Origin: Ellagibacter isourolithinifaciens
Lineage (GTDB): Bacteria > Actinomycetota > Coriobacteriia > Coriobacteriales > Eggerthellaceae
Assembly: GCF_008831035.1 (NCBI RefSeq)
Contig: NZ_WAJR01000018.1
Location: forward strand, 1-42,555
Reading direction: 5' to 3'
DNA length: 42,555 bases
Every line of letters begins with the position of its first letter. Position 1 is the stretch's first letter. Below the pieces are notes generated by a model. It had not been told where the DNA came from. It ran no database searches and worked only from the letters and a program-made list of their open reading frames with translations. Of the stretch, positions 24,030 through 34,330 are shown piece after piece. Both the position numbers and the translations under genes were made by a program.

Positions 24030-25100
24030 ATGAAGATTAAAGCCGGTATCGTTGGGGCCGCTGGCTTCGCAGGTGCGGAACTCACGCGCCTTTTGCTGAG
24101 GCACCCGAGCTTCGAGCTGTGCGCGATCACTTCAGACGCGCTCGCCGGGCGCGCGCTCGCCGAGGTATACCCCGCGTTCGCGGGTGCGAGCGACCTCGTC
24201 TTCTCCAAGCACGATAAGAGCGTGCTTGCCGACCTCGACGTAGCCTTCCTCGCCGTCCCTCACACGGCGTCCCTCGCGATGACGCCAGAACTCATCGCCG
24301 CGGGCACCACGGTCGTCGACCTGTCCGCCGACTACCGCCTGAAAGACCCCGCAATCTACGAGAAGTGGTACAAGGTGGCGCACACTTCCACCGACCTTCT
24401 CGCAAAGGCCGCCTTCGGCCTGCCCGAGCTCACGGGCGACGAACTCGCCTCTGCCGCGGCGCGTCGAGCGGCAGGGGAAGCTGTGCTCGTGGCCTGCGCG
24501 GGCTGCTATCCTACGGCGACCTCGCTTGCCGCTGCGCCGTTTTTGCGCGCCGGGCTCGTCGAAGAGGGCGCCACCGTCATTGTCGACGCGCTCTCGGGTA
24601 TCACTGGGGCGGGCAAGAAGGCCACCGAGCGCACGCATTTCTGTTTCGCGAACGAAAGCGTCGAAGCCTACGGGGTGGGAACGCATCGTCACACGCCGGA
24701 AATCTCGCAAATCCTGGGGCTTGCCCCCGGCAGGCTCGTGTTCACGCCGCATCTTGTTCCCATGAACCGCGGCCTGCTCTCCACGGTGAAGATGCCGCTC
24801 GCGAAGGGCGCCGACGCTCCCGATCCCGAAGAACTCGCCGCCATCCAGCAGCGCTTCTACGCGAATTCCCCGCTCGTCGAGGCGCTTCCTGCAGGTAAGC
24901 TCCCCAAAACCGCATCGGTCGCCGGAACGGCGCGCGCGCAGGTGGGCGTCGCCTATCACGCGGAAGCTCGCATGATTATCGCGATCGGCGCGATCGACAA
25001 CCTGGGGAAGGGCGCTGCCGGCCAGGCCGTCCAGTGCGCGAACATCATTTTCGGCCTCGATCAGACCGAAGGCCTCACCTCGCTTGCCGTGGGGGTGTAA
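24030..25100 (+). CDS. argC: N-acetyl-gamma-glutamyl-phosphate reductase
   Basis: Third step of arginine synthesis: NADPH reduction of acetylglutamyl phosphate to the semialdehyde. N-terminal Rossmann motif GIVGAAGFAGAELTRLLLRH; catalytic Cys in CAGCYPTA (about residue 160); SGITGAGKKATE; catalytic His in GTHRHTPEI; C-terminal AIDNLGKGAAGQAVQ. 356 residues, normal length. AAGGAA precedes the ATG. First gene of argCJBD, 21 bp before argJ. Confidence 0.97.
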   Translation: MKIKAGIVGAAGFAGAELTRLLLRHPSFELCAITSDALAGRALAEVYPAFAGASDLVFSKHDKSVLADLDVAFLAVPHTASLAMTPELIAAGTTVVDLSADYRLKDPAIYEKWYKVAHTSTDLLAKAAFGLPELTGDELASAAARRAAGEAVLVACAGCYPTATSLAAAPFLRAGLVEEGATVIVDALSGITGAGKKATERTHFCFANESVEAYGVGTHRHTPEISQILGLAPGRLVFTPHLVPMNRGLLSTVKMPLAKGADAPDPEELAAIQQRFYANSPLVEALPAGKLPKTASVAGTARAQVGVAYHAEARMIIAIGAIDNLGKGAAGQAVQCANIIFGLDQTEGLTSLAVGV

Positions 25101-25121
25101 AACCCGATGGAAGGAATCGAC

Positions 25122-26384
25122 ATGACAGTATTCACCCAGATCGAGGGCGGAGGCGTTACGAGTGCTCTCGGCTTCAAGGCTGCCGGCATCCATGCGGGTT
25201 TCCGCAAGGAACCTGAGCGTCGCGACCTCGCGCTCGTCGTCGCGGACGAGCCTTGCGCGGCAGCGGGCACGTTCACGAAGAACATCTTCTGCTCCGCGCC
25301 CGTCATCATCTCGAGGGAGCATCTCTCCGATGGCGGTACGGGCGCCCCGAGCTATGGCACCGCGCGCGCCGTGGTGGTGAACTCCGGCATCGCGAACGCC
25401 GCGACGGGCGTCCCCGGACTCGAACATGCCCGCGAGATGGCGCGCATCACCGCCGACGCTGTGGGCTGCACCGATGAGGAGGTGCTCGTCGCGTCGACTG
25501 GCGTCATCGGGCAGCATCTTCCCCTCGACCCCTTCAAGACGGGCGTCCCCCAAGCGCTCGCCGAGGCAAGCCGCGAAGGCGGGGCCTCCGCGGCGCGCGC
25601 AATCATGACCACCGACACGCACCCGAAGGAATACGCGGTCAGCTTTTCAGGCGACGAACTGGGCTTCGACGGCGTCACCTTCACCGTCGGCGGCATGTCG
25701 AAGGGCTCGGGCATGATCATGCCGAACATGGCCACCATGATCGCCATCGTCACGACCGACGCTCCCATCGCCGCGGCCCATCTCTCGCAGATCCTGCGCG
25801 ACGCCGTGGGTGTGAGTTTCAACAAGATCACCGTCGACTCTGACACCTCGACCAACGACACCTGCGTCACGCTCGCGAGCGGGGCTGCGGCTCCGGGTGC
25901 GGCTCCCATCGAGCCGGGAACTCCCGCCTACCGTGCGCTCGCCGCCGCATATAAGGAAGTGTGCACGAACCTCGCGCGCATGATGGCCGCTGACGGCGAG
26001 GGCGCCACGAGGCTTGTGACCGTGCATGTCGCGGGCGCCGCCACCGACGCCGACGCCGATGCGGCTGCGCGCACCATCGCGAACTCGCCGCTCGTGAAGA
26101 CGGCCATTTACGGCCACGACGCGAACTGGGGCCGCATCGCCGCAGCTGCGGGGCGCTCGGGTGCGGCGTTTCGCCAGGAGGATGTGTCCATCGACATCAT
26201 GGGCATGCCTGTTTGCCGAGGCGGGCTCACCGTCGCCTTCGACGAGGACGAGGCGCTGCGACGTTTCGAGGCGCCGGAGATCGCGATCGACGTGAACCTC
26301 GGCGCCGGCACGTGCGAAACCACCATGTGGACATGCGACTTCTCGCATGATTACGTAACCATCAACGGAGATTACAGGACCTAA
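25122..26384 (+). CDS. argJ: Glutamate N-acetyltransferase / amino-acid acetyltransferase
   Basis: Transfers the acetyl group from acetylornithine to glutamate, recycling it; some members also use acetyl-CoA. The precursor cleaves itself at the Ala-Thr bond in MIMPNMATMIAIV (Thr near residue 205), which becomes the nucleophile. Other marks: SALGFKAAGIHAGFR at the start, VNSGIANAATG, SSTGVIGQ-like VASTGVIGQ, and the final AEY-type AWTCD... region seen as TMWTCDFSHDYVTINGDYRT. The ATG at 25122 follows GGAAGGA; a start five codons earlier has no Shine-Dalgarno. 420 residues. No argA lies in the window, so this enzyme may be bifunctional. Confidence 0.96.
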   Translation: MTVFTQIEGGGVTSALGFKAAGIHAGFRKEPERRDLALVVADEPCAAAGTFTKNIFCSAPVIISREHLSDGGTGAPSYGTARAVVVNSGIANAATGVPGLEHAREMARITADAVGCTDEEVLVASTGVIGQHLPLDPFKTGVPQALAEASREGGASAARAIMTTDTHPKEYAVSFSGDELGFDGVTFTVGGMSKGSGMIMPNMATMIAIVTTDAPIAAAHLSQILRDAVGVSFNKITVDSDTSTNDTCVTLASGAAAPGAAPIEPGTPAYRALAAAYKEVCTNLARMMAADGEGATRLVTVHVAGAATDADADAAARTIANSPLVKTAIYGHDANWGRIAAAAGRSGAAFRQEDVSIDIMGMPVCRGGLTVAFDEDEALRRFEAPEIAIDVNLGAGTCETTMWTCDFSHDYVTINGDYRT

Positions 26385-26389
26385 TTGCC

Positions 26390-27334
26390 ATGAACTACGA
26401 TAAGGACAGCAGACCGAACGGGGTCGACACCATCACAGGCGAAGTGCTCGCCGAGGCGATGCCGTGGATCAAAAACATCACCGGTAAGACCATTGTCATC
26501 AAGTACGGCGGTTCTGCCATGGTCGACGAGCAGCTACGCGCCGAGGTCATGGCTGACATCGTGCTTCTGAAGATCATCGGCGTGAACCCGGTGATCGTGC
26601 ACGGCGGCGGGCTCGCCATCTCCGAGGCCATGAAGCGCTTCGACATGCCCGTGAAGTTCATCGACGGCCAGCGCGTGACCACCGATGCGGCCATGAAAGT
26701 GGTGCGCTCGGTGCTTGCCGGCCAGGTGAACCAGGAGCTTGTCGAGGCGATGAACGAGCACGGCCGGGTTGCGGTGGGCCTTTCGGGTGCCGACGGGGCC
26801 ACGATTATCGCCGAGCAGGCGAGCGAGCAGCTCGGGCGCGTCGGGCGCGTCGTGCGCATCAACTCGCAGCTTCTCGAAGACCTCGTGTCGGCGAACTACA
26901 TTCCCGTTCTCGCGTCGGTTGGCATCGGGGAAGAGCCGGGCAGCGGCTTTTTCAACGTGAACGCCGACGTGGTGGCGGGCCATGTGGCAGCGGCCATAGG
27001 CGCGCACAAGGTGTTCTTCTTGACCGACGTCGACGGCCTCTACCGCGACTTCGACGACAAGTCGACGCTCATCTCGCGTATCTCGCTTGATGAAGTCCGC
27101 GAGATGGTAGACAAAAAGCAGGTTTCGACGGGCATGATTCCGAAGCTGCGATCCTGCATCCGCGCGCTCGACGCGGGCGTGCACCGTGCGCATATCTTAA
27201 ACGGCACCACACCGCATGCGCTTCTGCTCGAGATGCTCACCGACAAGGGCGTCGGCACCATGATCGTCCCGCCCGATGGGGACGCGGCGTTCGACTCCAC
27301 GCGCGAGGGCAGCTTCGCGAGCAAACTGGTGTAA
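26390..27334 (+). CDS. argB: Acetylglutamate kinase
   Basis: Phosphorylates N-acetylglutamate, the step usually inhibited by arginine. IVIKYGGSAM (nucleotide-binding Lys and Gly loop), VIVHGGGLAISEAMKRF, SGADGATI, NINADVVAG-like FNVNADVVAGHVAAAIGAHK and STGMIPKLRSCIRALDAGV are all present. It has an N-terminal extension of about 25 residues before the core, as in arginine-sensitive hexameric enzymes. Starts 5 bp after argJ with AGGACC upstream. 314 residues. Confidence 0.97.
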   Translation: MNYDKDSRPNGVDTITGEVLAEAMPWIKNITGKTIVIKYGGSAMVDEQLRAEVMADIVLLKIIGVNPVIVHGGGLAISEAMKRFDMPVKFIDGQRVTTDAAMKVVRSVLAGQVNQELVEAMNEHGRVAVGLSGADGATIIAEQASEQLGRVGRVVRINSQLLEDLVSANYIPVLASVGIGEEPGSGFFNVNADVVAGHVAAAIGAHKVFFLTDVDGLYRDFDDKSTLISRISLDEVREMVDKKQVSTGMIPKLRSCIRALDAGVHRAHILNGTTPHALLLEMLTDKGVGTMIVPPDGDAAFDSTREGSFASKLV

Positions 27335-27375
27335 CGTGGGCGGTCACCTCACCGCCTTTGTGAGAAGGAGAAACA

Positions 27376-28611
27376 ATGAGTCTTGCTGAACAGCAGCAGC
27401 TGGAGGAAACCTACGTCATGCACACGTTCGGCCGTAAGCCGGTCGAGCTGGTGGAAGGCGAGGGCATGGTCGTTCGCGACGATGCCGGCAAGGAATACCT
27501 CGACTTCATCGCGGGAATCGGCGCGGTGAGCTTGGGGCATTGCCACCCTGCCGTCGTGCGCGCGATCACCGAGCAGGCCTCCACGCTCATCCACGTGAGC
27601 AACTACTATTACATCGAGCATCGCGGGCAGGTGGGCAAGCTGCTCTCCGACGCTCTGAACGAGGACGTGCCCGCCGCCGACCAGGCGCCTTGGCAGACGT
27701 TCTTCGCGAACTCGGGCGCCGAGGCGAACGAGTGCGCCATCAAGCTCGCCCGCGCCTACGCGCGCCGTCGCGTTGAGGCCGAAGGCGGCGACGGGGAGGC
27801 GGCTCCGCGTGTGATCGTCACGGTGAAGAAGAGCTTCCACGGCCGTACGCTCGCCACGCTCGCCGCGACCGCGCAGCCGGCCAAGCAGGAGCTTTTCCAG
27901 CCGCTGCCCGACGGCTTCACGCCCACGCCGCAAAACGACATCGCGGCGCTCGAGGCGCTGTTTGAGGCGCAGGGCGACTCCATCTGCGCTGTCATGCTCG
28001 AGCCCATCCAGGGCGAGTCGGGCGTGCACCCCTGCAGCCCCGAGTTCATGGAAGCGGTTCGCCGTCTCACGGCTGAGCGCCACGCGCTCATGATCTGCGA
28101 CGAGGTGCAGTGCGGCATCTACCGCACCGGCAAGCCCTTCGGCTTCCAGAACTACGACGTCGTGCCCGATATCGTCTCCATCGCGAAGGGTGTGGCATCG
28201 GGCTTCCCCTGCGGCATGTGCGCCGCGCGCGGAGAAGTGGCGGCGGCGTTCAAGCCGGGCGATCACGGCTCCACGTTCGGCGGGTCCAACCTTGCGGTGG
28301 CGGCGGCAGAGGCGACGCTGAGCGAGATTCAAAAGGAGAACCTCGCCGCGAACGCGACTGAGGTGGGCGCGTACCTGCGCGAGCAGCTTTCCGCGCTTCC
28401 CCAGGTCACCGAGGTACGCGGCATGGGCCTCATGCTGGCGGCCGACCTCGCAGAGGACGGCAAGGGAGCTCCTGACGTCGTGCTCGACGGGCTTTCCGCA
28501 GGGCTTCTGCTCAATGCGACGGGTGCGCACACGCTGCGCTTCCTGCCGCCGCTCGTGTGCAGCAGGGCAGACGTCGATGCGTTAATCGAGAAACTTGGTG
28601 GGATTTTATAG
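27376..28611 (+). CDS. argD: Acetylornithine aminotransferase
   Basis: PLP-dependent transaminase making N-acetylornithine. Marks: FIAGIGAVSLGHCHPAVV, FANSGAEANECAIKLARAY, KKSFHGRTLATLAAT, EPIQGESGV, CDEVQCGIYRTGK and the Schiff-base Lys in SIAKGVASG (near residue 271). 411 residues, normal length. GAGAAGGAG precedes the ATG; 41 bp after argB. Class III aminotransferases of this branch may also take succinyl-ornithine or lysine-pathway substrates, but context fixes the role. Confidence 0.96.
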   Translation: MSLAEQQQLEETYVMHTFGRKPVELVEGEGMVVRDDAGKEYLDFIAGIGAVSLGHCHPAVVRAITEQASTLIHVSNYYYIEHRGQVGKLLSDALNEDVPAADQAPWQTFFANSGAEANECAIKLARAYARRRVEAEGGDGEAAPRVIVTVKKSFHGRTLATLAATAQPAKQELFQPLPDGFTPTPQNDIAALEALFEAQGDSICAVMLEPIQGESGVHPCSPEFMEAVRRLTAERHALMICDEVQCGIYRTGKPFGFQNYDVVPDIVSIAKGVASGFPCGMCAARGEVAAAFKPGDHGSTFGGSNLAVAAAEATLSEIQKENLAANATEVGAYLREQLSALPQVTEVRGMGLMLAADLAEDGKGAPDVVLDGLSAGLLLNATGAHTLRFLPPLVCSRADVDALIEKLGGIL

Positions 28612-28615
28612 TTCG

Positions 28616-28638
28616 CCAAATGCTCAGGGTGCATTTGG
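28616..28638 (+). promoter_or_regulatory. Inverted repeat between argD and argG
   Basis: CCAAATGC and GCATTTGG, perfect 8-bp arms with a seven-base loop, directly after the argD stop, followed by TTTACC. It may attenuate read-through or be a regulator site for argG. Confidence 0.35.
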
Positions 28639-28682
28639 TTTACCGTGGTTAAAACAGTTTTGAGCTGGGAAAGGATACAAAA

Positions 28683-29891
<1,209 letters not shown>

Positions 29892-30423
29892 AGGGGGTTT
29901 CGCTGGTCTGCCGACTAGCGAAACGATCCGGCGCTGCGCGGCGTTCCGTCGGCACAGCTGGCGCTCCAAGGTTTCGTCGTGCCTTAAGTACGCTTCCTCA
30001 ACCTTTCGCGCCATCTGCACTCGCCAGAACGCCGCTCGCTGACTTTGACTCGACTTGCAAGTTTTCATATCGTGCAGGTTGAACAGGGCCGAAGCGAGCG
30101 TTGTCTTCAGAAGCGAACGACCCAAGGGCGCTCCCAAAAGGGCGCCCTTCTCGTAATGATTAACGCAAGTCGAGGTAGTGCGGGCGTGCTCAAATCCCGA
30201 AACGCAGAGCTTGGCTGAGCACGCCTACGCTCCCGACTGGGCAACGCTTGCAGGATTGGAAAACGTAGAGTTTGGTGTCCGACGGCCCTCACAAAGCGAG
30301 TTCCGCAGCGAAGCGAGGACTGTCTGAGCGACTGAGGGTTGTCGGACGCCAAACCCGGACGGCCCCCTAAGGCTCGAGGGCATTTACATGATCATTCTCA
30401 CCGATTGAAAGGGCACACACACC
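29892..30423 (+). repeat. Structured intergenic region between argG and argH
   Basis: A 532-bp spacer without a convincing gene, holding a series of hairpins: 29897-29924 (8 bp); 30124-30149 (AAGGGCGC/GCGCCCTT, terminator-like); 30183-30225 (GGCGTGCTCA/TGAGCACGCC, 10 bp); and a large one, 30270-30291 with 30333-30354, in which all 22 positions pair in the plus-strand RNA, three of them as G-U. Inside the large stem AGTTC-CGC and GCG-a-GGACT (30299-30321) close a six-base loop AGCGAA. The words GAAACGCAGAGCTTGG (30199-30214) and GAAAACGTAGAGTTTGG (30259-30275) are a degenerate direct repeat, so two related hairpin units seem to stand in tandem. Probably a dispersed repeat or a structured RNA; not identified. 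Confidence 0.6.
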
Positions 30424-31824
30424 ATGGCACTCTGGTCAGGCAGATTCGAAGAGGGCGTGAGCGAGTTCACGCAGCGCTTCGGCGCATCTCTTCCCGTCGA
30501 CAAGCAGCTCTACGCGCAGGACATCGCAGGCTCGCGCGCCCATGCGGCGATGCTCGCGCACCAAGGCGTCATCTCGCAGGAGGATGCCGACAAGATCGAT
30601 GCGGGCCTTGAGCGAATCAAGGGCGAGATCGAGGCGGGAAGCTTCCCGTTCGACATCAACAACGAGGACATCCACATGTCCATCGAGAGCGTGCTCACCT
30701 CAGAAATTGGCGATGCGGGCGCGCGCCTTCACACGGGTCGTAGCCGCAACGACCAAGTCTGCACAGACACGCGCCTGTTCGCCAAGAAGCGGGCGCGCGA
30801 CCTGATGGCTGCCAACGTGGAGCTTCGTCATGCGCTCGTATCTCAGGCGGAGAAGCACTTCGACGTCATTCTGCCTGGTTATACGCACATGCAGCATGCC
30901 CAGCCGGTGCTCTTCTCCCACCATATGCTCGCGTACGTGTGGATGCTCGACCGCGACTTCGACCGCCTGCGCGCGGCATACGACGCCGCGGACGCGAACC
31001 CGCTCGGGTCCGCGGCCCTCGCTGGCACCACCTATCCGCTCGACCGCTTCATGACGGCAGAGGCGCTCGGCTTCTCGCGCGTGATTCCCAACTCACTCGA
31101 TGCCGTCTCCGACCGCGATTTCCTGCTCGACCTTCTGTATGCCTGCAGCGTGTCGTGCATGCACCTGTCGCGCTTGTGCGAGGAGATCATCCTCTGGTCG
31201 ACGGCGGAGTTCGGCTTCGTCACCCTGTCCGACTCGTTCTCGACGGGCTCCTCGATCATGCCGCAGAAGAAAAACCCCGACTTCGCCGAGCTCATCCGCG
31301 GCAAGTCTGGGCGCGTGATCGGCGACTTGGTCGCGCTGCTCGTCACGATGAAGTCACTTCCCCTTGCGTACAACAAGGACCTTCAGGAGGACAAGGAAGG
31401 TGCCATTGACGCTGCGAAGACGCTCGAGGATTGCTATCGGTGCGCCACGGGCATGATCGACACCATGGAGATTCACCCCGACGCCATGCTTGAGCAGGCG
31501 AAAAAGGGCTATCTCGCCGCGACGGACGTGGCCGACTATCTGGCGAAGAAGGGCCTTCCGTTCCGTCGTGCGCATGAGATCGTGGGCCATCTCGTGCTTT
31601 TGTGCGACAAGCGAGGCTGCGGCTTGGAAGACCTCTCGCTCGAGGACTTCAAAGCGGAAAGCGACCTGTTCGAGGAGGACATCACGAAGTGCCTCGACCT
31701 TGCGAGTATCGTCGCCGCGCGCACCACGTTCGGCGGCACGGGCAATTCCGCGGTGAAAGAGCAGCTCGACCAGGCGAAAGAGGCGCTCGCCGCCGATGAG
31801 GCCGACGCGGCATCGCTCGCGTAG
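30424..31824 (+). CDS. argH: Argininosuccinate lyase
   Basis: Last step of arginine synthesis: cleavage to arginine and fumarate. Fumarase-superfamily protein of 466 residues starting MALWSGRFEEGVSEFTQRF; EDIHMSIES, HTGRSRNDQVCTDTRLF, GYTHMQHAQPVLFSHHML and the signature GSSIMPQKKNPD (near residues 275-286) with the catalytic Ser loop are intact. GAAAGGG lies about 12 bases before the ATG. Separated from argG by 532 bp of structured DNA, so it may have its own promoter or depend on read-through. Confidence 0.97.
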   Translation: MALWSGRFEEGVSEFTQRFGASLPVDKQLYAQDIAGSRAHAAMLAHQGVISQEDADKIDAGLERIKGEIEAGSFPFDINNEDIHMSIESVLTSEIGDAGARLHTGRSRNDQVCTDTRLFAKKRARDLMAANVELRHALVSQAEKHFDVILPGYTHMQHAQPVLFSHHMLAYVWMLDRDFDRLRAAYDAADANPLGSAALAGTTYPLDRFMTAEALGFSRVIPNSLDAVSDRDFLLDLLYACSVSCMHLSRLCEEIILWSTAEFGFVTLSDSFSTGSSIMPQKKNPDFAELIRGKSGRVIGDLVALLVTMKSLPLAYNKDLQEDKEGAIDAAKTLEDCYRCATGMIDTMEIHPDAMLEQAKKGYLAATDVADYLAKKGLPFRRAHEIVGHLVLLCDKRGCGLEDLSLEDFKAESDLFEEDITKCLDLASIVAARTTFGGTGNSAVKEQLDQAKEALAADEADAASLA

Positions 31825-31868
31825 TCCCCTGACGGGGCGTCGTCGCCCTAATCGGCGACGTTATCACG

Positions 31869-31903
31869 AAGGCAGGGGTTCGAGAAATCGGCCCCTGCCT
31901 TTC
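31869..31903 (+). terminator. Terminator after argH
   Basis: AAGGCAGGGG (31869-31878) pairs with CCCCTGCCTT (31892-31901), 10 bp, followed by TCTGCATT. A smaller hairpin CGTCGTCGCC/GGCGACG precedes it at about 31838-31860. Confidence 0.65.
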
Positions 31904-32007
31904 TGCATTACGGGGAGGCGCAGGTCATGGGCCAAAACGACGCCTCTTGTGCCCATTTGCTGACAAAACGGGGGAGCTTTCGAGGGGAAAGCGAGCCGAT
32001 GCTACAA

Positions 32008-32033
32008 TACTTTGGACTAACGAGGAGGTGCCC
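32008..32033 (+). promoter_or_regulatory. Promoter -10 and ribosome site of first PBP gene
   Basis: TACAAT in GCTACAATACT is a good -10 with no clear -35; GAGGAGG then precedes the GTG at 32034 by five bases and decides the start. Confidence 0.4.
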
Positions 32034-34268
32034 GTGGCGTCACGTGCGATTAAAAGCAGGGCCAACATCAAGAAGAAGCATCCGTCGACGGCGGTGATCG
32101 CTGTAGCGGCGGTTATCTTCGCGTTCATCGTCTCGCTTTGCTGGGGCGTCTGGTCTGTCGGCTCGTCTTGGCTGTCTGATCTCCCCGATTACAAGAGCGC
32201 CGACGCGTACAACACCGCGCAGCCGACGGTCGTCTATGCGAGCGATGGGCAGACGGTGCTCGCGGAGTTCCAGCTGGAGAACCGCGACCCGGTCGAAATC
32301 AACGAGATCAGCGACTACGCGCTCAAGGGCACGGTTGCTACGGAGGACGAACGCTTCTACTCCCATGGTGCGATCGACCCGTGGGGCATCGGCCGTGCCT
32401 TGGTGAACAACCTCATGGGCGGCGACCTTGAGGGCGCATCTACCATCACCCAACAGTTCGTGCGCAACACAATCCTCTCTTCGGAGATGGACGACATCTC
32501 GATCAAGCGCAAGGTTCGCGAGGCGTATATCTCGATCAAGCTCGAGGAGCAGTACTCCAAAGACAACATCCTGCTCATGTACTTGAACACGATCAACTAC
32601 GGCTCGGGCGCCTATGGCATCGAGGCGGCATCGGAGCGCTACTTCTCGAAGCACGCAAGCGAGCTCACCATCGCCGAAGCGGCGACGCTTGTGGGCATTC
32701 CCCAGTCGCCGACGTACAACAACCCGATTAATTATCCCGAGAACTGCACGAAGCGCCGCAATGTGGTGCTCGACCGCATGCTCTCGAACGGCGTCATCAC
32801 TCAGGAAGAACACGACGCCGCCCAGGCCGAGCCCCTCGTGCTTAATCCGACCGAGCCGTCGACCACGGGAATCGAGGCGTATCCGTACTTCACGAGCTAC
32901 GTGCGCGACCAGCTGACCAACGCCAACGGCAAGTACGCGTACTCCAAAGACGAACTTTTCAAGGGCGGGCTGAAGGTCTACACCACGCTTGACGTTTCCA
33001 TGCAGGAGGCTGCCGAGGCGGCTGCGCGCGAGAAGGAGCAGGCGGCGGGCGACAACTACGAGGTTGCGATGGTGGCGATCGATCCCGACAACGGCTACAT
33101 CAAGGCGCTTGTCGGCGGCAAGGACTACGACGCCTCGCAGGTCAACATGGCTACCGGGACAGGCGGGTCGGGCAGGCAGGCAGGTTCTTCGTTCAAGACG
33201 TTCACCCTGGTGGCAGCTATCGAGCAGGGCATCGACCCCAATACCATGATCGACGCTTCGGCAACTGCGAAGCTCCCCGGATGGGAAGTTGCCAACATCA
33301 ACCACACCAACTACGGGACGAAGAGCATCGCGGACGCCTTCGCGGTGTCGTCGAACACGGCGTTCGCGCGGCTTATCCTCTCGATCGGCCCGGACAAGGT
33401 CGTCGATGTCGCCAAGCGTATGGGCATCACCTCGCCGCTCACTGCGACAGGGTCGCTCACGCTCGGCTCTGAGTCTGTGACGCCGCTTGAGATGGCAAAC
33501 GCCTATGCGACCATCGCGAACGGCGGCACGCACTACGACCCCGAGTGCGTCGAGCGCATCGTCGACCGCAACGGCTCGATCGTGGTCGACAACTCGGCAC
33601 CAAAGGGCGAGCGAGCCATTTCCGCAGAAGTTGCCCATGCGGCCACCGAGGTCATGAAGGGCGTCATCACAAAGGGCACCGGCAAGGCTGCGGCGCTTTC
33701 GAACGGACAGGTTTCGGCGGGCAAGACGGGAACGTCGGAGAATTATATGGATAGCTGGTTCTGCGGCATCACCCCGCAGCTTTCCGTTGCCATCTGGTTC
33801 GGCGATCGTAGCGATTACAGTCATGCACAGCGAGTGCCGAGCGGCATGTCTGCGGCGAGTACGTTCCCCGACTTCATGAACGTTGTTCTGAAAGGCAAGC
33901 CGACCGAGGATTTCCCGAAAGCAGGCGATCCCCAGTACAAGAGCGATTTCAAGGACACCCAATACCACATCGGCGGCTACTACAGTTCCGCCGACGATGA
34001 GGACAAGGACAAGGATAAGAAGACCGACGAGAGCTCGACGACCGAGAACGGGACTAACGCGGGGAACCACCATGGCACCACGGGCGATGGCGGCAACGGC
34101 ACGACCGGTGGCACTGGAGGCACCGGCGGCGATTCCGGCGGAGGCACGACGGGCGGAACTGGCGGCGGCGACTCCGGCGGAGGCACGACGGGCGGAACTG
34201 GCGGCGATTCCGGAGGTGGAACCGGCGGGGGTTCCGGTGGAACCACTGAGCCAGTTCCGATAGAGTAG
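32034..34268 (+). CDS. Class A penicillin-binding protein 1A (744 aa, Gly-rich tail)
   Basis: A bifunctional peptidoglycan synthase. One N-terminal membrane anchor (about residues 19-40); glycosyltransferase 51 domain with catalytic Glu in TVATEDERFYSHG (near 100) and GASTITQQFVRN; transpeptidase domain with SSFK (near 385), SSN (near 438) and KTGTS (near 563). The start is a GTG after GAGGAGG. The last 55 residues, beyond an acidic linker DDEDKDKDKKTDE, are low complexity built of GGDSGGGTTGGT-type repeats, coded by tandem 36-39 bp DNA repeats (34125-34229). No PASTA domain, unlike the paralogue at 35.1-37.3 kb. The tail may span or interact with the cell wall. Confidence 0.93.
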   Translation: MASRAIKSRANIKKKHPSTAVIAVAAVIFAFIVSLCWGVWSVGSSWLSDLPDYKSADAYNTAQPTVVYASDGQTVLAEFQLENRDPVEINEISDYALKGTVATEDERFYSHGAIDPWGIGRALVNNLMGGDLEGASTITQQFVRNTILSSEMDDISIKRKVREAYISIKLEEQYSKDNILLMYLNTINYGSGAYGIEAASERYFSKHASELTIAEAATLVGIPQSPTYNNPINYPENCTKRRNVVLDRMLSNGVITQEEHDAAQAEPLVLNPTEPSTTGIEAYPYFTSYVRDQLTNANGKYAYSKDELFKGGLKVYTTLDVSMQEAAEAAAREKEQAAGDNYEVAMVAIDPDNGYIKALVGGKDYDASQVNMATGTGGSGRQAGSSFKTFTLVAAIEQGIDPNTMIDASATAKLPGWEVANINHTNYGTKSIADAFAVSSNTAFARLILSIGPDKVVDVAKRMGITSPLTATGSLTLGSESVTPLEMANAYATIANGGTHYDPECVERIVDRNGSIVVDNSAPKGERAISAEVAHAATEVMKGVITKGTGKAAALSNGQVSAGKTGTSENYMDSWFCGITPQLSVAIWFGDRSDYSHAQRVPSGMSAASTFPDFMNVVLKGKPTEDFPKAGDPQYKSDFKDTQYHIGGYYSSADDEDKDKDKKTDESSTTENGTNAGNHHGTTGDGGNGTTGGTGGTGGDSGGGTTGGTGGGDSGGGTTGGTGGDSGGGTGGGSGGTTEPVPIE
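34125..34229 (+). repeat. In-frame tandem repeat coding the PBP Gly-rich tail
   Basis: Units 34125-34160 (36 bp), 34161-34199 (39 bp) and a partial third to 34229, nearly identical apart from one inserted GGC codon. Length variation between strains is likely. Confidence 0.7.
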
Positions 34269-34330
34269 AGTTTTGCACGATTCGTACAATCGCGCGGCGG
34301 GTTCCCCGTCGCGCATCGATGGGAGAACAC

